A model generated the notes under the pieces. That model was not told the origin of the DNA and did not search any database. It worked only from the letters and a program-made list of their open reading frames with translations. The position numbers and the translations under genes are program-made. Positions 1 to 11,979 of a stretch of DNA of 64,000 bases are shown piece after piece. The stretch is from Tenrec ecaudatus (Eukaryota > Chordata > Mammalia > Afrosoricida > Tenrecidae), in the NCBI RefSeq assembly GCF_050624435.1, contig NC_134538.1, positions 123,424,937 through 123,488,936 of the forward strand, written 5' to 3'. Every line of letters starts with the position of its first letter. Position 1 is the stretch's first letter.

Positions 1-560
1 GTCAGGGGAGATTGAGGACAAATGGGAAGCTAATAAGGACAAGTCCAAGAATGAAGAAAATATTCTAAAACTGATTGTGATGATGATTGTACAACTCTTG
101 TCGATGTGATTGAATTATATGATATGTGGATTATATGCCAATAGCTGTTGAAAACAAGAGATCGACCGCCTCAGAAACCTTATCTACTGTCATCATGAAT
201 GGGAAGGACCAGGTGGCAGTGGGTGGATCAATCCCTTGCCTTGGGCCCTGGATCGATCTCAGGGTGTTTGCTTCTGCCTGGAACTTCCTTCCATCACGAC
301 ACTACTCTAATTCCCACTTATCTTAAGGAAGACGTCCCCTTTGGGTGGCCTCAGAAACCCTGTACTTTAGTCATTGGCCCTTAGCGCACTGTATTTGTCA
401 CTTCACTTGTCTGCACCCAGCTATTTACCCTAGTTCTATGGAGAGAAAGGATTATAATGTTGTCACCAGGATGTTTGTTCAGTAATTGACATATATTGCT
501 ATTGGTCGCCATTTAATCATTTTCAACTCACAGTACCCTCCTCTCCCTGGTGCTGCCATG
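1..560 (+). repeat. possible L2 LINE remnant in otherwise anonymous DNA
   Basis: About 240-440 reads like a very diverged plus-strand L2 3' region: a TCTGCCTGGAACTTCC stretch, then a GTATTTGTCACTTCACTTGTCTG-like stretch in the usual L2 order. The rest is anonymous AT-rich DNA. The two short frames here have no recognisable protein similarity. Confidence 0.3.
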
Positions 561-574
561 TGACAAGGTAAAAC

Positions 575-905
575 AGCACCACCAGGTTCTCTAGGCTGTA
601 ATCTCCACTGGAGAAGAGTGCCTGCAGAACTGCCGAGGGGGCGCAAACCACCAACCTTTGGGTGAACAGTTGAGCACTTCACTGTTGTACCACCAGGGTT
701 GCGTGCTTGGCACATCACTCACTGCTGTGGATGGACTGAGCCGTGCTGACCCCATTGGACAGGGTGGAACTGCCTCTTTGGGTTTCCTAGATGTTAAGAC
801 TTTACAGGAGGCAGTAGTCAGCCTCATCTTTCTCCTGTCGAGGGGCTGGTGGGTTTGGACAGCTGGTCTTGTGGTTCGGAGTTCAGTGCATAGCCCGCCA
901 TGCTT
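575..905 (-). repeat. two antisense AfroSINE copies, degraded
   Basis: Positions 600-700 end in the reverse complement of the AfroSINE 5' head (a CCACCAGGG motif). Positions 708-905 hold a second antisense copy: the tail-side motif (CACTCACTGC), then ATTGGACAGGGTGGAACTGC, then the GGGGCTGGTGGG box. AfroSINEs are tRNA-derived SINEs of afrotherian mammals. Both copies are old, and the short frames read across them are not genes. Confidence 0.7.
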
Positions 906-934
906 TCAGGGTTTCTGCTTAGCACATCAAACTC

Positions 935-1260
935 AACTCAAACACTCACTGCCACTGAGTTGATTCCAACTCATAGGGACCCTGCTGGCCAAGTGGGTTA
1001 TCCGGTGGGCTGCTCGCCCAGTTAGAAAGCACCAGCTGCTCTGCAAGAAAAAGATGAACTGACAAGGAGGTTTTCTATTCCTGTAAAGGTTTACAGTCTC
1101 TGAAAACCGCAAGGGCATTTCTACTCTGTCCCATAGGGTTGCTATGAGTCAGAGCGTAGTACATTGAAAAGCAAGAAAACCCTCATTGCCATGGAGTCAA
1201 TTGCGACTCATAATGACCCTTTTGGACAGGGAAGAAATAATCCTATGGGTTTCTGATGCC
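935..1260. repeat. AfroSINE fragments in mixed orientation
   Basis: An antisense tail fragment (935-978) abuts a plus-strand copy that starts at the CCCTGCTGGC head near 979. That copy runs to CCCATAGGGTTGCTATGAG near 1,150. A further antisense tail fragment follows at 1,176-1,250. The head-to-head arrangement suggests separate insertions next to one another. Confidence 0.7.
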
Positions 1261-2025
1261 CCAAGCGTTTCTAGTAACGCTTGGAGATTTGTTTTGTGAA
1301 TAAATGCATAAAACGATGATTTGTCCAAGGTTACGCAGGATAAAAATAAGTTTGGATTTAAGCTTTTTCTTTCTAGCAGTCGATCAATTCTTTGGACAAA
1401 ATGGAAAGGCTTTATTTAACAGTCACTGAAATTGCCAGAAGGAATGTGTTTCCAAATACCAAACATAAGCACTTTCATTATAGGGAAGAACACTGGGGTT
1501 AGTTTTCAGTCACTCATTTTCCATGCCTACCCCCATCTCAGCTTCTTACAAACATGAACATATAATATTTTAATTCCTTTATAATTTTATTCTTCCCACT
1601 TGGCAGCTTTTTTTCCCATTTTAAGTGTGTATATGTAATGGAACTGAAATTAGCATGGACATTTTTAAATGACAATTTTGTCTTGAGGCTTCCTAGTAAA
1701 GCATCATTGATGCTCTATCAGCGATTGGGATGGGACATTTTATGATAGGGGGCATAAACTGGTCTTTACTATTGTCTGTTGTGATTGTTAGAAGTACAAG
1801 TATAATATAGCAATTCTCACAATAGTTTATAAAAACTAGATGTTCTCAGTTGAACGAAGACTGCCTCTTCCCCATGCAAGTGTTAAGAAGGAGCCCAAGC
1901 GTTTGTGGTGGTCCGGGTGAGATGACTTGCCTAAACACTGCCTGCAGGAAATTGGCCACCATTCCATGAATTCCAACCAACGACTCCCAAGTAGCATTGT
2001 TCTGCCTAACCCCTGGTGCCACCAA
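1260..2025. other. no gene; possible MIR relic, otherwise anonymous
   Basis: Positions 1,290-1,370 weakly resemble an antisense MIR (ATTTGTCCAAGGTTACGCAGG). Nothing else is recognised. Confidence 0.35.
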
Positions 2026-2226
2026 AACACTTGCTGCCATCTAGTCAATTCCAATTCATTGGGACCTTATAGAACAGAGTAGAACAGCTCTGTGGTTTCC
2101 AAGCCTCTAAATCTCTATAGTAATAGAAAGCCTCGTCTTTCTCTTGAAGAGCAGCTGGTGGTTTCAAACTACCGACGATGTGATTAACAGCCCTATGCCT
2201 AACCACTACACCACCAGGGCCCCTGG
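2026..2226 (-). repeat. AfroSINE, nearly full length, antisense
   Basis: A complete antisense AfroSINE running from the tail-side TTGCTGCCATCTAGTCAATT to the head-side ACCACTACACCACCAGGGC. The central GAACAGAGTAGAACAGC and AGCAGCTGGTGGTTTC boxes are present in the expected order and spacing. Confidence 0.85.
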
Positions 2227-3660
2227 TATATATCCTAGAGTCCTAAAATAATGGCATAGACACACATATACTAGTTGCTGCCTTATTCACAGTAGCAAAT
2301 AAAGGGAAACAACCAAAGAATTATTTGAATGGATAAGCACACTGTGACCTTTGCATATAATGGACTATTATGCCATCGTAAAGAACAACAACTAGTCTGA
2401 GAAACATATTGTGGCATGGATAGACCAGGAGGGCATACTTCATAGTGAAATAGGTCAAGCATAAGAACAAATATTATAAGATCCCTCTTTTGTAGGACAA
2501 GAATCGGTAAATAGAGACCAAGTTCGTTGACAGTTCCCAGGAAGAGGGGACGAGGTGGACAAAGCGTGCTTTACACAGTAGAGACTATAGTTATTTTGGG
2601 TGGTGGGGAAGGGCGTGAATGTGAGGAGTACAACACAACCAAAGTCAGGAGTGTTTGCACACCTATGGGTGTGTATCGGCAAATTGGAATGTGGGTAGGT
2701 ACAGATGTATGCAAAAGTGAGAATGGGTAGATGTGTCTATCCATCAAACCCACTGCCAGTGAGTCAATTCCAACACTCAGCAACTTGAGAGTGGATATAA
2801 GCAGGATCTCCAGGTAGGCACAAATATTAATATGTGGGAGGCAGGCACATATATTCCTTGATGACATAACACCTTACAGCATTAGTTTTCTGGGTCTGAA
2901 GCCTTAAGGACCATCATTACATGGGGTAATTTGGGCAAGTGACATAGCAAAATTCACAAAAGTCATGAACTGCATCCCAGCGAAGTGAAATAGACTGGGG
3001 TCTTAAAAACTTGCGAGTGGCCACGTAAGACAAAACCACAAGGCTGGACTCACCAGTAGCAAAACCATAAGAAAGAAATCAAACATGCCAAGGAAAAGAC
3101 ATCTACGTGAGCCACAACTTCATCTGTCCTGGAACTTGCAGTAGATGGCATCCAGGTACTACCACTGACCATTTGGACCAGGGCCATGATAGTTAGTCTG
3201 GAATCGAATGGGAGGAAATAATGGAACAGAACTCAAATTCTTATTAAATAACTATAAAGCAAACCAAACTAATGGACACAGTGAAAGAAAAAAAAGATTC
3301 CCCACCCCCACCCCTGAGACATTCTTTCAACCTAGAATCCAGCCTGTGCTCTGAGATCACCTTTAAGAGAAAGAGCACAGTGACACAAAATAAGGTGTAT
3401 TACCTAGAAGATCAGTGCTGTCCTTCGAAACCATCAACTGAAGACAAACAGGTCAAGAATTTCTCCAAAGTAAAAAGAGGTCTATAGAGGGGAAGGGACT
3501 TGGGAACACTGGAAAGGGAACAGAGAAAACACAATGACAGAGAATGGTGACACATTGGGATAAATGCAACCAACGCCATTGAGCGATGTGAGTGGAAATT
3601 GGAAAAGGCGAACCTAAACTGTCGGGTAAACACTCACCAAAAACACAATAAAAAGATTCT
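2227..3660 (+). repeat. L1 LINE 3' part with afrotherian-type 3' UTR
   Basis: Positions 2,227-2,520 match the classic mammalian L1 3' region (attcacagtagcaaat, gaatggataagcac, then an aatggactattatgcc-like stretch). After an antisense AfroSINE tail fragment at about 2,742-2,785, positions 2,860-3,650 carry the older afrotherian L1 3' UTR. There GACTGGGGTCTTAAAAACTTG corresponds to the GGGGTCTTAAAGGC box of the younger copies at 31 kb and 33.8 kb. The element ends near an AATAAAAAG at about 3,650. Confidence 0.6.
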
Positions 3661-4835
3661 TCTTCAGCATCGTCCTTGGGTCAGGATTGACGTGATGGCG
3701 ACTAAGAATAACACTTGGGTGCTCATTTCACAATTATGGTAGTTGCTATTTTTTATGATTTATATAATTCCAAATACTGCACATGTATGTTTCAGTCCAA
3801 AACTATTTTTTAAAGAAAAAAATAATCTTTCAAGACCCATAGAAACACAATTATAATAGTATCCATTTAGATCCTGCGTTTGGCCGCAGCAGGACAGATA
3901 ATTTAGGGTCAGATGGCCAGACCCATGGTCCCTTCAGCCGCACTCCATACAAAAGTGTTTGTTTACTTTGCCACTCAGTCAAGCAAGCTGGCTTTCCACC
4001 ATCTACTGCACTAAAATAGGAAACATTGTCCTGGTCACTTATGCAGTGGCCTATTGATTTTGTTATAAACTTTCAGAACCAACTAATGTTTTTGTTTGTT
4101 CATCCATAACACATGACGCATTTAAATGGAGAGAGCATCAATTGTTTCATGTGTTTTTTTAAAAGCATAAATTATAGAAAGCAATAAATGCAATCTCGAA
4201 TTGTTCATACTCTGTACGTTGTCTGGTCATTGGTAAAAGCAGCAAACACACCTTAAAAAGTTAATTACAGAAAATAGAAATGCAAAATGTAGGGATTTTC
4301 CCCTCTTATTTTGAATGATAGCAACAGCTCATCAGAGAAGAGCCTGGGAGTTGTCATGGCAACAGTAATACAGGAAAGTGAGCCTCTAGCCTCCCAGTCT
4401 TCCTTTTCTCTCGTTCCTAATCTTGGCACTAAATAGTAAAGAATGGTCCCAGACGATGTGTAAAACCCATAATGTTTATAAATTAGTCTCAGTTAGCACA
4501 TACAACAACCTTCAGTTTCTAAACAAATAACATGCTGATGAATGTTAAGAGGGTAGAGACATCTTTGATGAATGTGCAATACATTCAGGTCCTATAAACA
4601 TAAAATAACACGGCACATGGCTGAGCTTACTGATGATCTCTGTCGCAAACTTGATTAGCATCACGTGTCGATTCAATTTCTCATATTTGTTCCACCTTAA
4701 TGCTATTTTACAGTGATACATCTCAGTTCATCTGTCAGACATGGATTTTCATCTCAAGCTCTAGCAGTCAATCAGTATACATGTATCTAGCATCTCCTAA
4801 ATGGGTAATAAGTATGCTGATTAGGATAGCAGATT
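3661..4835. other. non-repetitive intergenic DNA with an RFX-like site
   Basis: A short AfroSINE/RTE-tail-like piece lies at 3,665-3,710. The rest has no recognised repeat or coding frame. Positions 4,350-4,363 read GTTGTCATGGCAAC, an X-box-like imperfect palindrome. Confidence 0.4.
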
Positions 4836-4839
4836 GGGG

Positions 4840-5015
4840 GACCAAATAGAACCAAATTCCAATTCCAATACTGATAAATATTTGCTAAGACATCATGGGG
4901 GAGTGACTCAGTATTTCCAAATCTCCATTTTTGCATCTGTGAAATGGAGACACCTGTAATTACAGCACCTCTTCTAGGGTAGCTACAGGACTTAAAGCAA
5001 TCAGCATAATACCTT
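4840..5015 (+). repeat. MIR SINE
   Basis: The order of boxes is MIR-like: a TCTCCATTTTTGCATCTGTGAAATGG stretch, then a blurred CACCTCTTCTAGGGTAGCT, then GACTTAAAGCAATCAGCATAAT. It is ancient and diverged. Confidence 0.6.
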
Positions 5016-5019
5016 TTCT

Positions 5020-5640
5020 TAGTTCTCTTCTGCTGCCGTAACAGAGGGCACAGATCAACGGCTTTAACAAACACAAGTTTATTCAACAAGTTTGGGGTGC
5101 GAGAAGTATGAATTCTGTGAAATAGTGCCAGCAATAGGGAAAGGCAGAAATGCCTCTGTCCTGGCTCTGGAGGAACATCTTTGTTTCCTTTCAACCTCTG
5201 TGGGGCTGGCATTCCTTGGAGATGGGCATGTGTCTAGGCATCAATCTTCTCCTGGGTCTAGGAGGGTCTCAGTGTAGGGATACAGAGCCCAAAGGACACA
5301 TTCTACTCCTTTTTTTGGTGGTGGTCAGATCACCACTTCTCTGCTGCCATGTCTTTCCTTTGATGTCTTCTAAGATAAAAGGGGATGGAGGTCATACTCA
5401 AGGATACTTCCCGTCCATTGGATCAGTACTGTGACCCTATTCAGGAGGCTGCATCCTACCCTAATCCTGGTACAACTGATTGGCTGGCCTTATTACACAG
5501 CATCATGGCGTGGTTACATCATCACATAACTGTTGAATTGCATCATTGCATAACTACTAGCTCAAGGAGAATCATGGCCCAGCCAAGGTGACCTTTATTT
5601 TGAGGGGATACAATTCAACCCATGACACATGTAACATGTA
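5020..5640 (-). repeat. LTR-like or other old interspersed repeat, family unclear
   Basis: Both ends have the form of a common mammalian dispersed repeat: TTAGTTCTCTTCTGCTGCCG at the left and AATTCAACCCATGACACAT at the right, with a glimpse of AATCATGGCCCAGCCAAGG before the right end. I recognise the general pattern but cannot assign the family. Orientation is uncertain. The 94-aa frame inside it is not a gene. Confidence 0.4.
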
Positions 5641-5754
5641 TTAAGCACATATCAATGCTAATTCATTATTATTAAAAATAGATTCCACTTGTGACCTATG
5701 ATCATCGATATTTGAAGAAATTTCTATCACTAGTAAAACAGAATTATTTCTATT

Positions 5755-6370
5755 TTATGAAATTCTCAATTTTATTCTAATTCTGGGGTTCCTGTTCCCC
5801 AGTTGATGTGTGGGTGTTGGTGAGGTTTTGTACCAACGTGCTGAGGACAGGGTTCTCAGTAGTTTGCAGTAATTTCCAATGATGTGATCAAACACACCAC
5901 AGTCAACTCTGAGCCGCCAGGAGCTGTGGTGGAGTGCAGCCTCCTTGATGTGGTCACAGCTGTGGTGCAATTAGAAGAGGGACTCTCTGGAGGTGTGTCC
6001 TGCTCCTTTTTCAGCTGACTCTGTGGGAAAGCTTGTTACTGCTACCGGGTCTGGTCCTTGCATCTGGTTTGTTGACCTCCTTCTGTATTGCCTGCGGATC
6101 CCAGGAGCCATGAGCAGGATGCCCATCTTGGATTCACTTGACTTTGCCTCCACCAGCCTGAGGGATTCCTGCTTTATCTTTATGCTTCCTAGTTCATCAC
6201 CCCTCAAAGACACATGAGTCAGGAGAAGCCTCCAGCCTAACATCTGACCCACAGACTTGAACTGGATTGGACTTACCCACTTTTACAACTGTGTGAACCA
6301 TTTCTTGATAGAAATTTCTTTTTATACACATATACATATATGCATCACTGGTTTTGCCTGACACGATGTA
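5755..6370 (+). repeat. probable LTR-like repeat
   Basis: The segment ends with CTGTGTGAACCATTTCTTGATA, then an aatttctttttatacac stretch and CACTGGTTTTGCCTGACA. That resembles the polyadenylation side and right edge of a widespread mammalian solo LTR class. The body has no coding content I can defend. The family is not assigned. Confidence 0.35.
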
Positions 6371-6888
6371 GTTTCTTTCTCTCTTGGCATTTGACCTGTC
6401 TCAATGAATATTTGGGAGCTTTATCAAAATACCACTCTACCAGCCTCCCTCTGTCATATTTACTACTTTAATATTCTGGGTTCCATTCCTAAACATAACA
6501 AAGAGTGGAAAGTCATAAGAAACAAGATTCTGTTTATTTCCTAGATTGGCTATAATTTTTCGAATGAGTCAAATAAGGCTGTAAGTGTGCCATGCCTGTA
6601 GTATACTGGGCAACAACAGCAAAAGCTCAAATCAGTAACAGTAATATGAGATGAAACTCCTATAGCAAGGGTTAGCCAAAAATGTGCAAAAAAGGCCTGA
6701 TGAATCAGAGTAGAATTATGTTAAGGTTTATTGTTTCTTCTCAGTCAAGAAGGCCAGTAAAGATCACCTGGGCCTCACGTGATGCCTAAGCTTCTGCGAG
6801 TAGGATTTGGAAGAACAAAGGGTTATATTCTTGATCCTAAAACAGGAACATTTTCGCCACAACCTAGTCACAATGGATTCATAGCCTA
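6371..6888. other. anonymous intergenic DNA
   Basis: No gene or repeat recognised. The sequence is AT-rich and without long frames. Confidence 0.35.
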
Positions 6889-7000
6889 GAGTAGTACACT
6901 GGTCAAATGCATGGCTACTAACAGCAAGGTCTGCGGCTCAAACCCTCCCCCGACCACCACCAGCGGTTCCACAAGAGAAAAACCTGGCGACTTCATGCCT
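6889..7000 (+). repeat. AfroSINE, 5' half
   Basis: The boxes GGCTACTAACAGCAAGGTCTG, CGGCTCAAACCC and CACAAGAGAAAAACCTGGCG are the plus-strand AfroSINE 5' half. The 3' half is missing. Confidence 0.6.
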
Positions 7001-7059
7001 GCATCACTAACTCTGTTTCTATCCCCATCGTCATATTGGTTCTATTTACTCATTTTCAT

Positions 7060-8410
7060 GTTTAACAGTCTTATTGGCCCTTCTTCCATATACCATACAA
7101 TTCAGTAGTTCAATCATAACAAGAAGAGTTGTACAATCACCACCACAATGAATTTTAGAATATTTTCTTCTTCCTTTACCCAATTTGATAAGTGAAATTA
7201 GTATTGTTTTAAGTTGGGTCAAAATACACAGCGCGAAACAGCTTCTGCATGCTCACTTCCGTGCCGTCGGCTATGCTCTTCGTGTCGTGCAACCGTCACT
7301 GAGCTCCTCTCCCAGACTATGCCATTATCATTGACAGAAACTCAGTGCCTCCCAAGCAAAACTCTGTCTCCTTCTTCCAGGGTAAGCACCGGTCAATTTA
7401 CTTTCTCTTTTTAGTAGTAGGAGCTTTCTTGATATAAAAAAATACACATATACAATTCCATAGGATAAGTCACTTTAAAAAGTTTTATTTACATCATCAC
7501 AGTCAGTTCCAGTGCTCCCTCCCCTCTTCCACATTCATTGTTTGCTCCCCAATTCCCCTCCCCACAGCACCCCATTCCCCATAAACATTCTATGCATCCA
7601 CTTCTCTGTTTCATAAACTAGTACACCTGACAGAAAGCCTAAGAAGTAAAAACAAAGCGAAACAGAAAGGAGAAGAAAAATCATTATAATGATATAAAGA
7701 TAAATATAAAAAGTGAAAAAGAAATGACCATCAACAATATTTTAAAAACCAGAGAAGAAAATTCTGCCATGGAACAAACAAGCGATATTTAAGCCTAGAG
7801 CAAATTCAGGTTGGGTCAAGAGGGAGGTAATTGATCAAGTATCATATTATACCATGGTTAATCCACCATTATCAAGTTTACAAAAATTTATCTGATAGTA
7901 AAGCTTTCAAGACCCTCGCCAGTGGTCAGAGGGGGTCTGCCAGAGACTAGATATTCTGCAGAAGGATTTTGGGTCCCCACTGTCCTCCATAGCCTTTCAC
8001 AAATTGGCTGTCCACACTTCAAGCTCAGATCCTCTTCCCTTCATCATGTTTGGATTGGGTTATCATCATCTTTAGAGCACACAGGCTGGCGTGCTTCAGC
8101 CATGCGGACTCAGTTGACAGGTCCCCTAGGTGGCTGCTTGTTTGAATATAAGCCTTTAAGAGCCCAGACACGATTCAGATTGACACCAGGCACCATCTGC
8201 TTTTTCACCACATCTTGCCGTAGCACCTTTATCTTCAGTGATCTCTTCACAAAGGCGAGTATTGAGCGGGGTCATGTTATAGGCACTGTTTTTGGATTGG
8301 GGCTAGAATTAAGTGGAGCCCAGAATCCATCTGCTTGTCCATGGATTATGAATGACTCTGATTTACTTTGGAAGTTATACTATGACAAAAACAATCACAT
8401 ACAAGAACAA
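7060..8410 (-). repeat. older afrotherian L1 3' UTR, antisense
   Basis: The plus strand reads as the reverse complement of an L1 3' UTR. CATACAATTCAGTAGTTCAATC starts the block, and AAGCCTTTAAGAGCCCAGAC, CACCATCTGCTTTTTCACC and GTATTGAGCGGGGTCATG lie near 8,150-8,280. The same block order recurs at 59,190-60,940. The 163-aa frame at 7,922-8,413 lies entirely in this repeat and is not a gene. Confidence 0.6.
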
Positions 8411-9534
8411 TGATTGGTTCTATTTTTTTAATCTCTAGTAATTTTTATTGAATGCCAGACATTATACTAACATTATTGGAGGTTTTGTATTACTATGTAT
8501 ATTATTTTGGATTATATTATCTTCCTCTAAAGATAATTTTACCTGGTTCTTTGGTAGTCACAGAGTCAGAGCATCATAAAAACATAAGAGATCAAGATAA
8601 TCCAAGGCATATTTACCATTTTACATATCTTGGTCTTTTTATGGATCCTGTGCTTACTAAAAGCCTAGAAGTTTTCTAGGTTTCTTATCCTTGGTTAGTA
8701 AACATTAATGTTTGTCTCCCATCACTGTGAAAATACTGAAAAGCTGGCTTAATATTGCAGTCATTTTGTGTGTATGTGGGGGGTGGTGGTGGTGGTGGCT
8801 TGTTAGCCCTTTATCCTCCACCTCTTCTTTTTTTAATTGAGAAGCATCATGGTGGGAAAGTAGTATGCAGATTTTGTGTTTCCTGTTTTCTATGATTCTG
8901 CCTCCTTTAATTCTCAAATCTTTGGCAGCATTACCATTTCAAATACTAGCTACCCTAACAGCTTCTTAGAGCTTTCAAAACTAATATATGCGTTTAAAAA
9001 TTATGCTTTCCTAGTGATTCTCAGTGGGAGCCTATATGCAATAAGCCTCTCCCTGATATCCAGCAGAAGTTACCCCAAACTTCCATTGGCTTTGAATTGG
9101 TAAAAAAAAAAATGCCTAGGAGATATAAGGTATACCTGAAAACACTAAAACTATGTTTATGTGTCATTCACCATTCAGTGGAAAGCTACTTGATCTAGTA
9201 AAATCATTTTGATTGACTTCACAATAGCACACAACTTGGCTGATTATTTCAAAACCTTTACATTTATTCCTGAACTTTTTGATAGATTTAATGCTGTAAT
9301 TTTAAAAAGAATTTATTATTGGAGAGTCACAAGTGCAAATAATTAGACTTTTTACAAAACAGTAACTAAAACGGACTTTGGTGGAAAGGGCCACCTTTGT
9401 GTGGAAATGGAACTGGAGAGAAAATTGTCCACAGGAGCATCTCCAGGAATAGAGTCAGACCTAACCCAATTTGCAAAGGACACTTTGTGCCACACTTGAC
9501 CTCCCTGCTCTTTAAACCACGCTTGTCTTTTCAC
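8411..9534. other. anonymous AT-rich intergenic DNA
   Basis: Nothing coding is recognised. There is a short GGT-repeat tract near 8,783-8,797. The 8,420-8,700 part may be a decayed LINE, but I could not assign it. Confidence 0.3.
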
Positions 9535-9640
9535 AGCTACAGAAAAGTTAAGCCCAAAGAAATAATTTGCTCATGATCCCCCAATTAGTAAGTAGAGGGT
9601 CAGAATTTAAATCCAGGTCATCTGACTCTTGATACTTTTC
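9535..9640 (-). repeat. MIR fragment, antisense
   Basis: The AAAAGTTAAGCCCAAAG, then a degraded TTGCTCATGATCCCCCAATTAGTAAGTAG, and AGAATTTAAATCCAGGTC boxes are the reverse-oriented MIR core and flank. Confidence 0.6.
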
Positions 9641-9734
9641 TTATACCACCGCTCAGTGTGCACGTGGAAATGGATATGTGTCCAGGACATGCTTTTATCA
9701 TTCAGGAGGCAGACTAACATAGCAGTTAAGTTCA

Positions 9735-9810
9735 AACCAACTGGTGGTTTTGAACTGCTTGTAGTGCGGATCATAGCCCAATGCTTAACCACGAGGACAC
9801 CAGGGCTCCT
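9735..9810 (-). repeat. AfroSINE 5' fragment, antisense
   Basis: It runs from AACTGGTGGTTTTGAACTGC to CTTAACCACGAGGACACCAG, the reverse complement of the AfroSINE head. Confidence 0.65.
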
Positions 9811-9844
9811 AGTCAGGCTTATGTGAAAAGCCCCAGTTTTGCTC

Positions 9845-10000
9845 CTACTCGGCCTGTGTAAGTTATTTGAGGTCTCTAAATCTCAATTTTCTCATCTGTA
9901 CAATGGGAAGTCATGTTGCCTGCCTCATGATACTGTGATAAAGATTAAATAGGACTGTGTGTGAAGCACTTGAAATAATGCTGAATGTTACTATGTTCAG
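9845..10000 (+). repeat. MIR SINE
   Basis: Clear MIR order: AATTTTCTCATCTGTACAAT, TGCCTGCCTCATGATACTG, then AAGATTAAATAGGACTGTG and GAAGCACTTGAAATAATGC. Confidence 0.75.
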
Positions 10001-10642
10001 TCTCATTATTAATGTAATTCTGATTACCTCATTCCCACATTAAATCATACATTTATTAACGCTATCCTTCCAATAGGCTTGCATCATGTGGTAAAAATAG
10101 TCAACTTGTTTATATTAACTTCTATATAGAAACATGATGCTTTTCTAGCCTGACGTCTTATTGCAGGCCCGAGTCAGGCAGTGGAGTTGAAGAAAATGTT
10201 CTCATTGTCTATATGACTACACTGTCCTGGGTCTCCCAGCACAATTTATTTTGAGTCTTCATTTGCCTTAATTCATTTTTATATCGGATCCGATAGTTAT
10301 GCCTTAAGATGGTAAAACTCCACCACACTGCATAGACAAAGCCTTTGAGTAAAGAAACATATTCCATTTATTCTCACAGGGAAAGCGATCACATTTAAAA
10401 CACTTACCTGGAGCTTTATTTAATACTTCCTTGAAAGGAAATCAGGTGATTCTGGGAATTTGTTGGAAAGACTATGGTGCCATGTCGTGTACGGTAGCCT
10501 TCATTTTCTCAATGATATCCTAGTTTGGTGACTTGCTAGAACCAACTGAGGCAAGGTTACATCTTGTCTGGTGAACTTGTAGTACAACTGCAACCACCAT
10601 GAAGCAGCATCAGAAGTAGGAAAAGAGGTGATTTGATATGGT
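10001..10642. other. anonymous intergenic DNA
   Basis: No repeat or gene recognised. It is flanked on the right by the TSD of the next L1 fragment. Confidence 0.35.
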
Positions 10643-11746
10643 GAGAGGCAATCTTTTATTTTTATTTTAAAATAATTTTATTGGGGGCGCATACAACTCT
10701 TATCACAATTCATCCATCCATCCATTGTGTCAAGCACATTTGTACATTTATTGCCATCATCATTCTCAAAACATTTTCTTTCTACTTGAGCCCTTGGTAT
10801 CAGCTCCTCATTTTCCCCCTCCCTCCCCGCTCCCCTTCCCTCACGAACTCTTGATAATTTATAAATTTTTATTATTTTGTCATGTCTTACACCATCCAAC
10901 ATCTCCTTTCATCCACCTTTCTGTTCGCCGTCCCCCAGGGAGGGGTTATATGTACATCTTTGTAATCAGTTCCCCCTTTCTACTGCACCTTCCCGTCACC
11001 CTCCCAGTATTGCCACTCTCACCACTGGCCCTGAAGGGATCATCTGTCCCGGATTCCCTGTGTTTCCAGTTCCTATCTGTACTAGTGTACATCCTGTGGT
11101 CTAGCTGGATTTGTAAGGTAGAATTGGGATCATGACAGTGGCGGGGAGGAAGCATTAAAGAACTAGAGGAAGTTGTATGTTTCATCATTTCTATACTGCA
11201 CCCTGACTGGCTCATCTCCTCCCCACGACCCTTCTGTAAGGGGATGTCTAGTTGACTACTGGTGGGCTTTGGGTCCCCACTCTACACTTCCCCTCATTGA
11301 CAATGATATGATTTTTTGTTCTTTGATACCTGATACCTGATCCCTTCAAGACCTGGTGATCACACAGGCTGGTATGCTTCTTCCATGTGGGCTTTGTTGC
11401 TTCTGAGCTAGATGGCCACTTGTTTACCTTCAAGACTTTAAGACCCCAGACTCTATATCTTTTGATAGCTGGGCACCATCAGCTTTCTTCACCACGTTTG
11501 CCTAAGCACCCGCTTTATCTTCAGTGATCATGTCGGGAGGGTGAGCATTATGGAATGCCAGTTTAATAGAACAAAGTGTTCTTGCATTGAGGGAGTACTT
11601 GAGTGGAGGCCCAATGTCCATCTGCTACCTTAATATTAAACCTATAAATATATGCACATAGATGTATTTCCCCATCATCATATATAAATATATTTACATA
11701 CGTGCATGCCTGTATTTAGATATATATAAAGAGAGGCAATCTTTTA
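10643..11746 (-). mobile_element. 5'-truncated L1, 3' UTR only, with perfect 16-bp TSD
   Basis: The 1,072-bp insert (10,659-11,730) is flanked by perfect copies of GAGAGGCAATCTTTTA at 10,643-10,658 and 11,731-11,746. On the minus strand it is the afrotherian L1 3' UTR and ends near the AATAAAATT polyadenylation end (10,675-10,683 region). It contains no ORF2 sequence, so reverse transcription stopped inside the 3' UTR. The two overlapping proline-rich frames at 10,725-11,135 are translations of the pyrimidine-rich antisense strand. Confidence 0.9.
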
Positions 11747-11979
11747 AAACAACAGCAGTAAACCTTTTCATTGTGAATTGGATGAAGGTTTGAAGAGCAG
11801 ATCATTTTTCCATTCAACAAGTCATCTACACTTTGTTTGATGTCTAGAAAAGCCCGTAAGGATTGCTATAGGTCAGAATGGACCCGATGTCAGTGAGTTG
11901 TTTCATGTCACTGCTTGTAATTTCCACAATGTACCACCACTTATCCCACTTCCTCCCCGTGATTTCTGTTTCCCTCGCT

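Noticed and set aside
4787..5212. 141-aa minus-strand frame
   Set aside because: It spans a MIR SINE and an old interspersed repeat. No protein similarity is seen.
7922..8413. 163-aa plus-strand frame
   Set aside because: It lies entirely in an antisense old L1 3' UTR whose blocks are shared with 59.2-60.9 kb.
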